The translations under genes and the position numbers were made by a program. The notes below the pieces were generated by a model, which was not told the origin of the DNA, did not search any database, and saw only the letters and a program-made list of their open reading frames with translations. Shown here piece after piece: positions 52,376-64,000 of a DNA stretch of 64,000 nucleotides. Position 1 is the stretch's first letter. Each line of letters opens with the position of its first letter. This DNA is from Myxococcales bacterium (GTDB lineage: Bacteria > Myxococcota_A > Polyangia > Polyangiales > Polyangiaceae): assembly GCA_016712525.1 (NCBI GenBank), contig JADJQX010000007.1, positions 2,108,001 to 2,172,000 on the forward strand, written 5' to 3'.

Positions 52376-53020
52376 ATGGCGCACGACGGCTCAGCCCCGA
52401 GATGGCTCGTTCGCGCTTCCGTGGTGGTGGCGGCTGCGACAGCTTCGCTCTCCGTCGCGTCGCCGACCACGAGCGATCCCGGCGGTCCCCGAGCGGCCTC
52501 CGGGGCCCTCACGAAGGCCAAGGGGCTCGAGGATCCGCCGACGGCGAACGACGGACTGCTCCCCGACACGCTCCTCGGGACGCTCGTCCACACCCACACG
52601 AACGAGCACCTTCCCCTCGGGACTCGCCTGCCCGACGACGCGCGCTTCTCGGCGTTTTTGACCGACAACGTGACCGGCTCTTCTCACGCGCTCGATCCGC
52701 GTCTCCTCGGGCTCCTCCGCACCCTCGCGGCGGCTCACCCGCACGCGCGCTTCGAGCTCGTGAGCGGGTACAGGAGCGAGAAGCTCAACGAATCGCGAAG
52801 AAAAAAAGGACGTCACGTGGCGTCGCACAGCCAACACACGCTAGGACAAGCGATCGACTTTCGTGTCGTTCCACGAGGAGAGACGAAGGGCATCGACCCT
52901 CGCGCGCTCGAGCACGAGATCCGCGGCAGCGGCTGGGAGGGGGGCGTCGGTGTGTACACGCTCGGGAGCGACTGGTTCGTGCACGCCGACGTCGGCGCGA
53001 ACCGCCGATGGAGCGGATGA
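52376..53020 (+). CDS. DUF882/M15-type peptidase-like secreted protein
   Basis: The 214-residue product has an N-terminal hydrophobic segment (LVRASVVVAAATASLSVASP) and a domain like DUF882 (YcbK) or M15 D-Ala-D-Ala carboxypeptidases. Zinc ligands can be read in ASHSQHTLGQAIDF (His154, Asp161) and DWFVHADVG (His203). The opening ELVSGYRSEKLNE is also typical. A murein hydrolase role is likely, periplasmic. The ATG at 52376 is preferred to a GTG three codons earlier. Confidence 0.84.
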   Translation: MAHDGSAPRWLVRASVVVAAATASLSVASPTTSDPGGPRAASGALTKAKGLEDPPTANDGLLPDTLLGTLVHTHTNEHLPLGTRLPDDARFSAFLTDNVTGSSHALDPRLLGLLRTLAAAHPHARFELVSGYRSEKLNESRRKKGRHVASHSQHTLGQAIDFRVVPRGETKGIDPRALEHEIRGSGWEGGVGVYTLGSDWFVHADVGANRRWSG

Positions 53021-53077
53021 GGAACGGAGTGCGGACACGCCCCGGCCGTCGGACGTGGCCACCCTCGTCGCGCTCGC

Positions 53078-54484
53078 TCAGGGGAGCTTCAGCCGAGTCT
53101 CGACGAACGCGTAGTGCGACAGTTCCCAGGGGTCCGGCGGCGTATCCGTCGCGACTGCCCTGACGTCGGAATCGGAGTAGAAGGACCGCGGTCGGAAGCT
53201 CCCCCGCGCGGCGGAGAGGACGAAGAGCGCGGCGTAGGCCGCCGAGAACGTGAGGCCAGGCAGCGGCTCGTACGACAGCCCGACGGAAGCCTCGTGGCCG
53301 AGGGGGACGAGCCCGCGTCGCGTCACCGCCCTGACCGGCTCGCCGTAGGCGTCGATCCACTCCGACGGTGCCGCAGCGAGGCGCGCGTAACGGTATCCGA
53401 GCTGCGCCTTGAAGTCCGTGGCCGGTGTGAGCTCGAGGCTCCCACCGAAGTCGATGATGTTCGAGAGGCCGAACAGGTCGAACCTCCCGTGCCAGCGCTG
53501 CGTGTCCGGGAGGAGCGGATCGAAGGTGCGCTGGGTCCCGTCTTCGTTTCGCCCCCCCGAGGCGTAGGCCGCCGAGATCCCGAGCGATGGCGCCCACACG
53601 ATCTGCCGGATCTTTCGCTCGACGTGGCCCACGACGGCCTCGGCGAGCAGGTTCGAGCCGGCGCTCTTCCCACCTTGCACGGCCCCCTCGAAACCGTACG
53701 ACCAGGCATCGTCGTGGCCCGCGACACGGAGGGACGAGGTCCAAAGCCCGCTGTCGGCCCGGGCGCGTTCCGCGAGGCTCGTGGGCAAACCGTACACATC
53801 CCGGCGACGGAGATCGGAGAACCGCGCAAAACCGAAGAGCTCCACACCGAGGAGCCGATGAAACATGTATCCCGCACGCACTCCCGCGAGCTGCGAGCCC
53901 GCGTACGAGACGTCGACCGCGTCCATCCGTACTGTCTCGGGCACGACGAGCAGGGCGGCGAGGGCCTCGAGCTCGAGATCCCCCAGCGTGAGCCGCGCGC
54001 GGAGGGCGTCGAGGGAGCGCCCGCGAGGCGAGAAATCGGCCACCCCGAGCAGCCGCCCCTCGCCCCACTCGACCGCCTGCCGACCGAGGCGCACGAAAGA
54101 CGGCCTCGCCGAGGACGTGCGCGCCTCGAGGAACGCCTCGTACGGGCCGAACGGCGCCGGCTCGCCCGCCGTGGGAGACGCGAGGCCATTGCCGAAGATA
54201 CGTGCATCTTGCACGGTCACCTTGGCCCGCAGCGCGTCGCGCTCGACCGCCACGCCGAGGCGCACGCGCGGGAGCAGCGTCCAGTGCACGTCCGGGGGCG
54301 GCACCATCTCGAAATCGGGGCGGAAGGCGCGGAGCTCCCCGCGCACCCGCACGTCGATCTCGGGCACGACCAGGGCGTCGCCCACGCGGAGGCTCGCGGG
54401 CGGCTCGGGCCCCTCGGCGCGCGCTTCGTGGCCGACCGCGAGCAGCGTGACGACCGCCGCGACGAACGAAAGACGCGGCGACAT
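53078..54484 (-). CDS. alginate-export-like outer-membrane porin
   Basis: The product of about 468 residues starts at an ATG sharing one base with the CCA enzyme stop. It has a signal peptide (VAAVVTLLAVGHEARAE), then beta-rich sequence with LGRQAVEWGEGRLLGVADF and GRSLDALRARL, matching the alginate-export (AlgE-like) family signature, and a barrel-like repeat of aromatic-flanked strands. Such porins pass polysaccharides or small acids; no alginate genes are nearby, so the name reflects the fold only. It lies at the end of an operon with unrelated functions. Confidence 0.78.
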   Translation of the reverse strand: MSPRLSFVAAVVTLLAVGHEARAEGPEPPASLRVGDALVVPEIDVRVRGELRAFRPDFEMVPPPDVHWTLLPRVRLGVAVERDALRAKVTVQDARIFGNGLASPTAGEPAPFGPYEAFLEARTSSARPSFVRLGRQAVEWGEGRLLGVADFSPRGRSLDALRARLTLGDLELEALAALLVVPETVRMDAVDVSYAGSQLAGVRAGYMFHRLLGVELFGFARFSDLRRRDVYGLPTSLAERARADSGLWTSSLRVAGHDDAWSYGFEGAVQGGKSAGSNLLAEAVVGHVERKIRQIVWAPSLGISAAYASGGRNEDGTQRTFDPLLPDTQRWHGRFDLFGLSNIIDFGGSLELTPATDFKAQLGYRYARLAAAPSEWIDAYGEPVRAVTRRGLVPLGHEASVGLSYEPLPGLTFSAAYAALFVLSAARGSFRPRSFYSDSDVRAVATDTPPDPWELSHYAFVETRLKLP

Positions 54485-55860
54485 CACGCCTTCTCCGGGA
54501 TCGCCCCGGACGCGACGAGCTCTTTGGCGCGCGCGAGGAGCCGCTCCCTCGTGTTGAGCGAAGGGTCGTTCGTGACGTCCTCGAGCAAGGCGGCGAGCAC
54601 CTTCCCGAGCCCTGGCCCACGCGCGATGCCCGCTTCGTTCATGAGGGCGTGCCCGTCGACCGCGAGGTCCTTCGTGCTGAGCGCCGCCCCCTCGGCCAAG
54701 ATCTTCGCCACGTGGGCCCTGAGGGCGAAGAGCGCCTCGAACGTCGGCTCCGTTCCGAGTCCCTTCGCGCGGGTGTCGGCCTCGTTCAACGCGAAGAGAT
54801 CCTCGATGCGATCCTTGCCGACGCGCCGAACCCAGCGCCGCACCGCGGAGTCGGACCAGCCGTCGTAGTGGAAGAGGTGGTGGCGAACGAGGTGCGTGAT
54901 GCGCTCGCGCTCGTCGTTCGAGAACCGAAGGCGCGTGCAGATGGGCGCGACGATCTCCGCGCCGATCCGATCGTGATCGTAGAACGTGTAGTCGTTCGTC
55001 TTCTCGCTGAAGGCGCGCGTCTTCGGCTTGCCCACGTCGTGGAAGAGCCCCGAGAGGCGCAAGATGGCGTCGCCCGGGCACGCGTCCATGCAGGCGAGCG
55101 AGTGCTGCCACACGTCGTACCCGTGGTACTTGTTCTGGCTCATGCCGACGCCCTCGAGCAGCTCGGGGCACGTCACGGCCAAAATGCCCGTGTCGCGCAT
55201 CACCTCGAAGGCGACGCTGGGCTTCTCCGCCTTCATCGTCTTCATCCACTCGTCGCGGATGCGCTCGGGGCTCACCTTTTTGTAGGTGTCCAACGTAGGG
55301 GCGATCGCGGCCCGCGTCGCCGGATCGAGCTCGAAGCCGAGCGTCGCGCAGAAGCGTGCGGCGCGGAGGACCCGCAGGCCATCCTCCGAGAAGCGCTCTT
55401 CGGCCTTTCCGACGGCGCGAATCACGCGCCGCGCGAGGTCGTTCTGGCCACCGAACGGATCGATGACGGCGCCCGTGTCGGACGCGATGGCGACCGCGTT
55501 GACCGTGAAATCACGGCGCGCGAGATCGTGCTCGATGTCGCTCACGAAGTGCACGGAGTCGGGCCGGCGGCCGTCGGTGTAGGCGCCTTCGCCGCGGAGC
55601 GTGGTCACCTCGTAGTGCTGGCGGTCGAGCACCACCGTGACGGTCCCGTGCGCGATCCCGGTCGGGATGGCCCGCGGGAAGAGCTTCATGAGCTCGTCGG
55701 GCAGGGCGTCCGTGCACACGTCCCAATCCGACGGGGTCTTGCCTCGGAGCAGATCGCGCACGCACCCACCCACGACCCACGCCCGCTTCCCCGCGCGCGC
55801 GAGCACGTCACGGATGCGGAAGACGTGCGGGGGAACCTTGGAGAGCAGCTCTTCGCTCAT
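54484..55860 (-). CDS. cca: CCA tRNA nucleotidyltransferase/HD-domain protein
   Basis: The 458-residue product has a class II nucleotidyltransferase head: GGCVRDLLRGKTPSDWDVC (GG and DxD), the RRDFTVNAVAIAS block and RFSEDGLRVLRAARF. A central HD domain follows (HSLACMD, LFHDVGKPKT). The enzyme adds or repairs the 3'-CCA of tRNA; HD-containing forms also have phosphatase activities. Poly(A) polymerase is the alternative. The start overlaps the dehydrogenase stop (ATGA) and the stop overlaps the porin start (TGATG). Confidence 0.88.
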   Translation of the reverse strand: MSEELLSKVPPHVFRIRDVLARAGKRAWVVGGCVRDLLRGKTPSDWDVCTDALPDELMKLFPRAIPTGIAHGTVTVVLDRQHYEVTTLRGEGAYTDGRRPDSVHFVSDIEHDLARRDFTVNAVAIASDTGAVIDPFGGQNDLARRVIRAVGKAEERFSEDGLRVLRAARFCATLGFELDPATRAAIAPTLDTYKKVSPERIRDEWMKTMKAEKPSVAFEVMRDTGILAVTCPELLEGVGMSQNKYHGYDVWQHSLACMDACPGDAILRLSGLFHDVGKPKTRAFSEKTNDYTFYDHDRIGAEIVAPICTRLRFSNDERERITHLVRHHLFHYDGWSDSAVRRWVRRVGKDRIEDLFALNEADTRAKGLGTEPTFEALFALRAHVAKILAEGAALSTKDLAVDGHALMNEAGIARGPGLGKVLAALLEDVTNDPSLNTRERLLARAKELVASGAIPEKA

Positions 55861-56999
55861 CCGTAGCCTTCGGTTTTCGATATGATTTCATTCATGATTT
55901 CGCGCGTCCCGCCGCCGATGGGGTAGAGCCTCGCGTCCCGATAGAGGCGCTCGACGAGCACCTCGCGGACGTACCCTGCGCCGCCGTGGATTTGCACTGC
56001 GTGATCGCACACGAAGCTGCACGTGTCGGTGGCGACGTTCTTGGCCTTCGCGGCGAGGGAGGTCACGTCCTCGCCGCGGGCGTAGCGCATCGTCACCTCG
56101 GCGGTGAGCGCGCGCGCGGCCGCGATGCGGCTCGCCATGTCGGCGAGCTTGTGGCGCGTGACCTGGAACCCCATGATCGCTTTGCCGAAGGCCTTTCGGT
56201 CTCGGGCGTAGGCGATCGACTCGCGGTAGGCGAGCTCGGCGATGGCGACGCACTGCCCGGCGAGGAAAATACGCTCGCTCGCGAAGTTCATCATGATGGC
56301 GTAAAAGCCCATGTTCTCTTCGCCGACGAGGTTCTCCACCGGAACGAGACAATCCTCGAAGGCGAGCTCGGCGGTGTCGGACGCCCACCACCCCGTCTTC
56401 TTGAGCTTCTTCCCCACGGTGAAGCCTTGTGTGCCGCGCTCGATGACCAGGAGCGAGACGCCGCCGTGGCCCGGGCCGCCGGTGCGCACGGCCGTGGTGA
56501 CGAAGTCGGCCCGGCAGCCCGAGGTGATGAACGTCTTCGAGCCGTTCACGACGTAGTGGTCCCCCTTGCGGACGGCCGTCGTGCGGAGGCTCGCGACGTC
56601 GCTTCCGCCGCCGGGCTCCGTGATTCCGAGCGCCGAGATCTTCGCTCCGGCGAGCACGGGCCTCACGAATTTTTCGCGCTGCGCGGCGGTCCCGAGCTTC
56701 ACGATGGGCGGGAGCGCGATGCCGTGGCTGCCGAGCCCGACCACCGTTCCGACCGAGTGGCCACCGAGCACGAGCTCCTCTTGGGCCACGAGCGTGTGGG
56801 TCACGTCGCCGCCGGTGCCGCCGACGTCCTCGCCGTAGCCGATCCCGAGCACCCCGGCGCGTGCGGCCTCGCCGTAGAGCTCCTTGGGGAACTCCTCCGC
56901 CTCCTCCCACGCCGTGGCATGGGGGCGAACGTGGGTCTCCGCGAAGCGGCGCACGTTCTTCCGGAGCTCTCGATGCTCGTCGTTCTCGAAGAGGTACAT
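55857..56999 (-). CDS. acyl-CoA dehydrogenase (short form)
   Basis: This 380-residue enzyme is a standard acyl-CoA dehydrogenase. Visible blocks are EFPKELYGEAARAGVLGIGY, ISALGITEPGGGSDVASL, KGDHYVVNGSKTFITSG, RDRKAFGKAIMGFQ, QIHGGAGYVREV and, near the end, GGGTREIMNEII, whose Glu fits the base. Substrate range is unknown; the branched/medium-chain group is possible. It overlaps the CCA gene start and is separated from hslO by 58 bp. Confidence 0.9.
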   Translation of the reverse strand: MYLFENDEHRELRKNVRRFAETHVRPHATAWEEAEEFPKELYGEAARAGVLGIGYGEDVGGTGGDVTHTLVAQEELVLGGHSVGTVVGLGSHGIALPPIVKLGTAAQREKFVRPVLAGAKISALGITEPGGGSDVASLRTTAVRKGDHYVVNGSKTFITSGCRADFVTTAVRTGGPGHGGVSLLVIERGTQGFTVGKKLKKTGWWASDTAELAFEDCLVPVENLVGEENMGFYAIMMNFASERIFLAGQCVAIAELAYRESIAYARDRKAFGKAIMGFQVTRHKLADMASRIAAARALTAEVTMRYARGEDVTSLAAKAKNVATDTCSFVCDHAVQIHGGAGYVREVLVERLYRDARLYPIGGGTREIMNEIISKTEGYG

Positions 57000-57057
57000 G
57001 TGCCGACATCGTACGGAAGATCTCGGCCCTCGCGCGCCAAATTCGCGGGCGCGAGCG

Positions 57058-57912
57058 TCAGTTCGAGTCGAGGAGCCCGCGGAGCTGCTCGGGCGCGAAC
57101 GAGTACTCCTTTCGGCAGAACTCGCACTCGATCTCGAGCATGCGCCTGTCCGCGAGCAGCGACTCGATGTCCGACTTCGGCAAAGTCGCGAGGCTCGCCG
57201 CGAGGCGCGTGGAGCTGCAGTTGCACCCGAACGCGATCCTGCGCTCGCCCACGCGCGTGTACGCCATGCCGTAGAGCGTCTCCGAGAGCAGCGCCTCCGG
57301 CGACGCGGCGCCACGCGCGAGCAGCGGCACGATGTCCTGGAAGTCTTTGAGGCGCTCGGTCATGACCATGAGCGGCCCTTCGGCGAAATCGGGGAGGATT
57401 TGCACGAGGTACCCGCCCGCCGCGGCGACCTCGCCGTCGACCATGTGCGTGCCCACGGCGATCATGGTCGTGATCTGCTCCGAGTCCTGCATGTAGGCCA
57501 TGAACGCGCCGGCGATCCCGCCGTGGCCCGCCACGCTGACGACCCCTTGATGGAGCGCGCCGTTGTTGAGGGTCCGCGCCACCTGCATCACGCCCTTCTC
57601 GTTCACCGAGAACCCCTGGGCTCCCTGCGCGAGCTGCACGAGCCCGCGCGTCGTGCCGTCGGGGTGGGCGTCCGCGACGAGGCGGGAGCGGCCGTCGTCG
57701 CCCTGGAGGATGCATTGTACACGCAGCTCGGGGGACATGCTCTCGCGCACCAGGATGGCGCCCGTGAGAAAATCGGCGAACGTTCGCCGGAGCGCGGACG
57801 CTGGCTTCTGGGCCGCGAGCGCGTCGCGGACGGTGCTCGTCGTCTCGAGCGCGATGACGCGGAAGCTCCCGTCGTCTGTGATGGCCCGGAGCACGGTGTC
57901 GGAGGAGTCCAT
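57058..57912 (-). CDS. hslO: Hsp33-family redox-regulated chaperone
   Basis: The 284-residue protein matches Hsp33 along its length (LRVQCILQGDDGRSRLVADAHPDG, GVVSVAGHGGIAGAFMAYMQDSEQI) and carries the zinc-binding Cys set near the C-terminus (CNCSS and CEFC). Oxidation of these Cys activates the chaperone in the cytosol. The ATG at 57912 gives a normal length. It sits between uvrA and the acyl-CoA dehydrogenase on the same strand. Confidence 0.92.
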   Translation of the reverse strand: MDSSDTVLRAITDDGSFRVIALETTSTVRDALAAQKPASALRRTFADFLTGAILVRESMSPELRVQCILQGDDGRSRLVADAHPDGTTRGLVQLAQGAQGFSVNEKGVMQVARTLNNGALHQGVVSVAGHGGIAGAFMAYMQDSEQITTMIAVGTHMVDGEVAAAGGYLVQILPDFAEGPLMVMTERLKDFQDIVPLLARGAASPEALLSETLYGMAYTRVGERRIAFGCNCSSTRLAASLATLPKSDIESLLADRRMLEIECEFCRKEYSFAPEQLRGLLDSN

Positions 57913-57971
57913 GGACGTTCGAGCCTAGCAGCCAAGGCGGCGACCCAACAGATCGAGCTGAGAGCCGACCG

Positions 57972-60866
<2,895 letters not shown>

Positions 60867-60897
60867 GTGCAGGTGGTAGCACGTCGGCGCGAGGCCG

Positions 60898-62598
60898 TCA
60901 CCGCATGAAAATGCGCTCGACCTCGGCGAACCCCGGGAGCGGCACCTTCACGTTCCCCTCGAAAAAGAGGCCGTAGAGCTCGTCGTAGAGGCGGTCGAAG
61001 GCGCGCGCGGTGAACGCGTCGAGGAGGCGAACGTCGAGCGGCGCGCGATCGTCGATGCGAAAGACCGATGGTGTCCGGGTGGCGGTGCGGGCCTCGACGG
61101 GCGCGGGCATGGTGAGCGAGAAGCCCGTAGGTTTTTTCGGCCACACCTCGAGGGTCACGTCGAAGCGGATCTCCGCGAGCGTCACGACCTGCCCCGAGGC
61201 CGTCCGCGTGGCCGGCTTGTCGAGCGCGTACCGAACGCGGATCCCGGGGCTCCCGTCGGCGAGCTTCTCGGCCACGTGCCGGACGTCGAGCACCGACCGC
61301 GGGCACACCTCGGAGAAGATCACGGCGAGCGCCCGCGCCGTCTCGCGTTCGCGCGCCTCGAGGCTCCCTCGCAGCGCCGGCGATACGGCCATGCCCGTCG
61401 TCGCGCGCTCGAAATGGACGCCCAGATGGGCGGGACCGCCGACACCACGCCTCGCCTCGTCGACCAGCGCCGTGAGCAACGGGAGCGCCTTCCTGGACGT
61501 GGGCGCACGTGCCGTGATGGCGCGGAGGCACTCGGCGTGCGCCGCGTTCCACTCGGCGGCGTCGCGGGGCTTCACGAACCCCGGAGGGTCGTGGATGGGC
61601 GCGCCCACCGTGGCGACGAGCAGCGCCTCATTTCGCGCGATGCGCTCCTTCGTCGCGTCGAGGACCGCGGACTTTCGGCGTTCCATCGCCCGGCCACCGA
61701 GATAGAGCTCGGCCTCCCGCCGCCGGAGGCCCCCTGCCGCCAAATACGCACGCATCGCCTCGTCCGTGTCCGCGACGAGCGCGTGCTTGAACCGGATACG
61801 ATCCGAGAGCTCGTTCGTCGCCGAGTGGGCGCCGCGACCGAACAAGAGCGCGAGGAGCGCCGCGAGCGCGAAGGCCCAGCCCACCCCGGGGACCTTCGCC
61901 GGCTCGGCCGCCACCTCGGCACGCGAGAGCGCTTCCGTGCTGCGCGCCGAGAAGAACGGATCACGATCGAGAGCACGCGCGAGGTCGTCCCCGTACGAGA
62001 GCTCTTCGAGGGTCCTCTGGGCCTCGACGAGCGCGTCGTACGTGCGCTCGGCGTGCGTCGTGCTGGGCATCGGGAACGCGACCTCGTCGCCCGCCTCGAA
62101 GGAGAGGACGAGCCGAAGCGACGGCCCGTCGCCGACGACGCCCACGTCACGGACGGAGCCGAGCGGCGTGAGCGTGAGCACGCGCCCGTCGAACACGAGG
62201 AGATCGAGCGGAAGCAGCACCTTCCCGGGATCGAGGGGAGCACCGCCACGCACGAGCCACCGATGACCGACCGCGGCCGCCAGGAGCGCGAGCGGGAGCG
62301 CGACGAGCGCGTAGAGGAACATGGTCTCGCGAGGTTGAACGTGCGACCACGAGCCCACGACGAGCGCCGCGAGGCCCAGCGTCCCCGCGACGGAGCCGAG
62401 CACGAGCGCGCGGTAGAGCCGCGAAGGGCGCCGCACGTCGATCGCGATGGGCGCTGGGCGACCGCGGCCATCGAGCGAGCGCGCGAGCCGCTTCTGCACC
62501 TCGACCGGGAGCTTCCTCCAAATGAAACGACGGGGTGCCCCGGTGTACGGACCGGATGGCACCCCGAACGAGCCGAGCTTCCCTAAGGAGCGGTACAC
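60898..62598 (-). CDS. membrane protein of unknown function
   Basis: The product of about 566 residues from a GTG at 62598 has a hydrophobic pair near residues 60-120 (LVLGSVAGTLGLAALVVGS, MFLYALVALPLALLAAAVGHRWL), a PH-like or beta segment (LDLLVFDGRVLTLTPLGSVRDVG), a further helix (GWAFALAALLALLFG) and a long soluble C-terminal part with helices and strands. No motif is recognised. The frame continues upstream to 62724, but that overlaps the neighbouring gene's end. It lies 31 bp after uvrA's start on the same strand, so its transcript may read into uvrA. Confidence 0.68.
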   Translation of the reverse strand: MYRSLGKLGSFGVPSGPYTGAPRRFIWRKLPVEVQKRLARSLDGRGRPAPIAIDVRRPSRLYRALVLGSVAGTLGLAALVVGSWSHVQPRETMFLYALVALPLALLAAAVGHRWLVRGGAPLDPGKVLLPLDLLVFDGRVLTLTPLGSVRDVGVVGDGPSLRLVLSFEAGDEVAFPMPSTTHAERTYDALVEAQRTLEELSYGDDLARALDRDPFFSARSTEALSRAEVAAEPAKVPGVGWAFALAALLALLFGRGAHSATNELSDRIRFKHALVADTDEAMRAYLAAGGLRRREAELYLGGRAMERRKSAVLDATKERIARNEALLVATVGAPIHDPPGFVKPRDAAEWNAAHAECLRAITARAPTSRKALPLLTALVDEARRGVGGPAHLGVHFERATTGMAVSPALRGSLEARERETARALAVIFSEVCPRSVLDVRHVAEKLADGSPGIRVRYALDKPATRTASGQVVTLAEIRFDVTLEVWPKKPTGFSLTMPAPVEARTATRTPSVFRIDDRAPLDVRLLDAFTARAFDRLYDELYGLFFEGNVKVPLPGFAEVERIFMR

Positions 62599-62638
62599 GG
62601 GACGAGCGTAGCAAACACCCGCCCCGCGCCTACCATGG

Positions 62639-64000
62639 CTACTTCGCGCGGCGGCGAACGCGGGCGACGAGCGCGAGGCCCACGAGACCGAGCGCCGCGA
62701 AGGCCCCCGACGCGCCCTCGCCACCGGCCTGGCTCGCCGAGCAGCTCACACCACCGCCTTCGAGCGAACCATTGTCGTTGCGGAGATCCACGGGAGCAGC
62801 CGCGTCGACCGGAGGAACGGCCGCGTCGACCGGAGGAACGGCCGCGTCGACCGGAGGAACGGCCGCGTCGGGCGCCGCGTCGGGGCCCGCGTCCGGAGGG
62901 GGGTTCTGGCACGTGCCCACGGCGTTCGACGTGGAGCTGCACACCTTGCCCGACGGGCACCCGTTGCCGCCCGTGCCGCGGCATCCGTCTTTGCAGACCT
63001 TGGCGTCGCACACACGACCACTCGTCGTACCACCGCAGTCCGTGTCGGTGTTGCACGCGCCCGTCGCGACGCACTCGCCCGAAGCCAGGCACTTCGGAGA
63101 CGTCTGCGGACACGCACGTGGCCCCGCCCCGCCGAAGTCGCCGGTGCACGGTCCGCAGCCCGTCGCCGTGGAGTTCGGGAGCTTGTCGAGCTTCATGAGG
63201 TAGGCGTCGCTCGTGCCGCCGCCATACGTGGGCTGGGCCACGGTGCCGATCTGCGGGATCGAGCCCGACGCACCCCAACCGGCGACGTATGCCGTGTCGT
63301 TCGCGTCGACGAGGATCTGAGAATTTACCTCGCCGAAGGGCGTCAAGTACTCCCAGCCGCTCCCGTCGGTCTTGAGCATCCCGAGCAGGCCCTTGTCGCC
63401 GGGGCGGCCGCAGCCGTTCACCGTCGTCGACCCGAGCGTGCCCGTTCCCGCGACGAACATGTTGCCCGCGGCGTTCACCGCGACGTCGTAGACGCCGTCG
63501 AGGCCGTCCTCGCCGAAGAGCCGCGAGAACACACGCTGCGTGCCCGTCGCGTTGAGCTTGATCACGAACCCGTCGAACGCAGGCGTCGTGCCCGGTCGGC
63601 TCACCTGCCCGGGGAAGTTCGTGGAGGTCGTGACACCGCCCACGTAGATGCTCCCATCGGCGCCGACCGCGACCGACTGGCCCATGTCGTTCTCGCTCCC
63701 ACCGACGTACGTCGAGAAGCCGAGGGTGGCCGTCCCGCCTTGTGCGTTCAGCTTGGTGACGAACGCGTCGCCGTGGGGGAGCCCCGCCGTGGCGCCGCCA
63801 CCGTAGGCGGGCTGGAGGACCCCGGCCGTGGTGGGGAAGTTCGTCGACGAGGTCGCGCCAGTGATGACCGGGTTCTGGTTCGCGTCGAGCGCGAGATCGA
63901 ACGGGTACTCGCCGGAGCTGCCGCCGAGGTAGGTGCCGAAGGTCGTGTTCGACCCGTCGGGCACGATTCGCGCGATGAACAGATCCGCGTCGTCGGGGTT
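62639..64000 (-). CDS. SBBP-repeat secreted protein with MYXO-CTERM-type tail, partial
   Basis: The frame is open to the right edge, so the N-terminus is outside. At least 450 residues are present. The first part has SBBP repeats (TYLGGSSGEYPFDLALDANQN, STYVGGSENDMGQSVAVGADGS), predicted to form a beta propeller. A Cys-rich segment follows (CGPCTGDFGG, CNTDTDCGG, CRGTGG). A VDAAVPP repeat linker and a C-terminal Cys-Ser plus hydrophobic helix and Arg-rich end (SCSAS...RRRAK) match the MYXO-CTERM sorting signal, processed by myxosortase and placing the protein on the surface. Confidence 0.83.
   Translation of the reverse strand, partial: NPDDADLFIARIVPDGSNTTFGTYLGGSSGEYPFDLALDANQNPVITGATSSTNFPTTAGVLQPAYGGGATAGLPHGDAFVTKLNAQGGTATLGFSTYVGGSENDMGQSVAVGADGSIYVGGVTTSTNFPGQVSRPGTTPAFDGFVIKLNATGTQRVFSRLFGEDGLDGVYDVAVNAAGNMFVAGTGTLGSTTVNGCGRPGDKGLLGMLKTDGSGWEYLTPFGEVNSQILVDANDTAYVAGWGASGSIPQIGTVAQPTYGGGTSDAYLMKLDKLPNSTATGCGPCTGDFGGAGPRACPQTSPKCLASGECVATGACNTDTDCGGTTSGRVCDAKVCKDGCRGTGGNGCPSGKVCSSTSNAVGTCQNPPPDAGPDAAPDAAVPPVDAAVPPVDAAVPPVDAAAPVDLRNDNGSLEGGGVSCSASQAGGEGASGAFAALGLVGLALVARVRRRAK
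62800..62862. repeat. 21-bp tandem repeat (3 copies plus partial)
   Basis: Three identical units ccgcgtcgaccggaggaacgg, plus 8 bases of a fourth, encode the PPVDAAV linker before the MYXO-CTERM-type tail on the minus strand. Confidence 0.9.

Noticed and set aside
62800..62862. Three 21-bp direct repeats considered as a CRISPR fragment
   Set aside because: There are no spacers; the repeats are contiguous and encode the PPVDAAV linker in frame.

Overview
The window is about 70 percent GC chromosomal DNA, densely packed with genes on both strands. It most likely comes from a myxobacterium (Myxococcota, probably Polyangiales). The reasons are a MYXO-CTERM-type tail on the last gene, SBBP repeats, many lipoproteins whose Cys anchor is followed by Asp/Gly/Thr/Pro-rich linkers, a eukaryote-like Ser/Thr kinase, ECF sigma factors and strong G/C bias at third codon positions. 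I saw no rRNA, tRNA, CRISPR array, insertion sequence, integrase or prophage. The content is core housekeeping genes interleaved with lineage-specific envelope genes.

Layout. 0-8 kb: a Cys-rich lipoprotein running off the left edge (with an apparent frameshift), phhA, a YbaK-type deacylase, a solitary SNF2 helicase, a lipoprotein, an RluA-family pseudouridine synthase, and a response regulator coupled to a small outer-membrane-type protein. 8-17 kb: valS, a large GT39-type membrane glycosyltransferase and an acyl-CoA dehydrogenase with a TetR/FadR-like operator next to its promoter. 17-22 kb: lipoproteins, including one with CxxCH motifs, and a minus-strand operon of an envelope protein, ECF sigma factor, FecR-like/TPR protein and Cys-rich lipoprotein. 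22-25.6 kb: a compact five-gene operon of haem-motif lipoproteins, a small CGCN-tailed lipoprotein (DUF4266-like) and a DUF3570-like outer-membrane protein. 25.6-33.6 kb: an acyl-CoA ligase, a YchJ-type SEC-C protein, folB, a lamin-tail lipoprotein, a serine hydrolase behind a 42-bp perfect palindrome, icd and a tail-anchored Ser/Thr kinase. 33.7-45.1 kb: a tandem pair of HQSVG lipoproteins, a PEGA-like membrane protein, and a tandem pair of giant DUF3857/transglutaminase proteins, one apparently active and one lacking the catalytic Cys. 45-50.7 kb: yebC-ruvC, lolA, a zinc-ribbon membrane protein coupled to a DNA methyltransferase, a 2Fe-2S ferredoxin and a lipoprotein. 50.7-64 kb: an alpha/beta hydrolase, a second ECF sigma factor, a DUF882/M15-type protein, an operon of acyl-CoA dehydrogenase, CCA-adding enzyme and alginate-export-like porin, then hslO, uvrA, an unknown membrane protein and a large SBBP/MYXO-CTERM protein leaving the right edge.

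The strongest candidate for an undescribed system is the 22173-25639 operon with its stand-alone relative at 17921. Together they encode several lipid-anchored proteins with a shared CxxCH - beta domain - CxxCH layout, a Gly-rich CGCN-tailed lipoprotein and a predicted outer-membrane barrel. This suggests an outer-membrane electron-transfer or metal-handling complex. That function is inference; the gene order, overlaps and motifs are read directly from the sequence.
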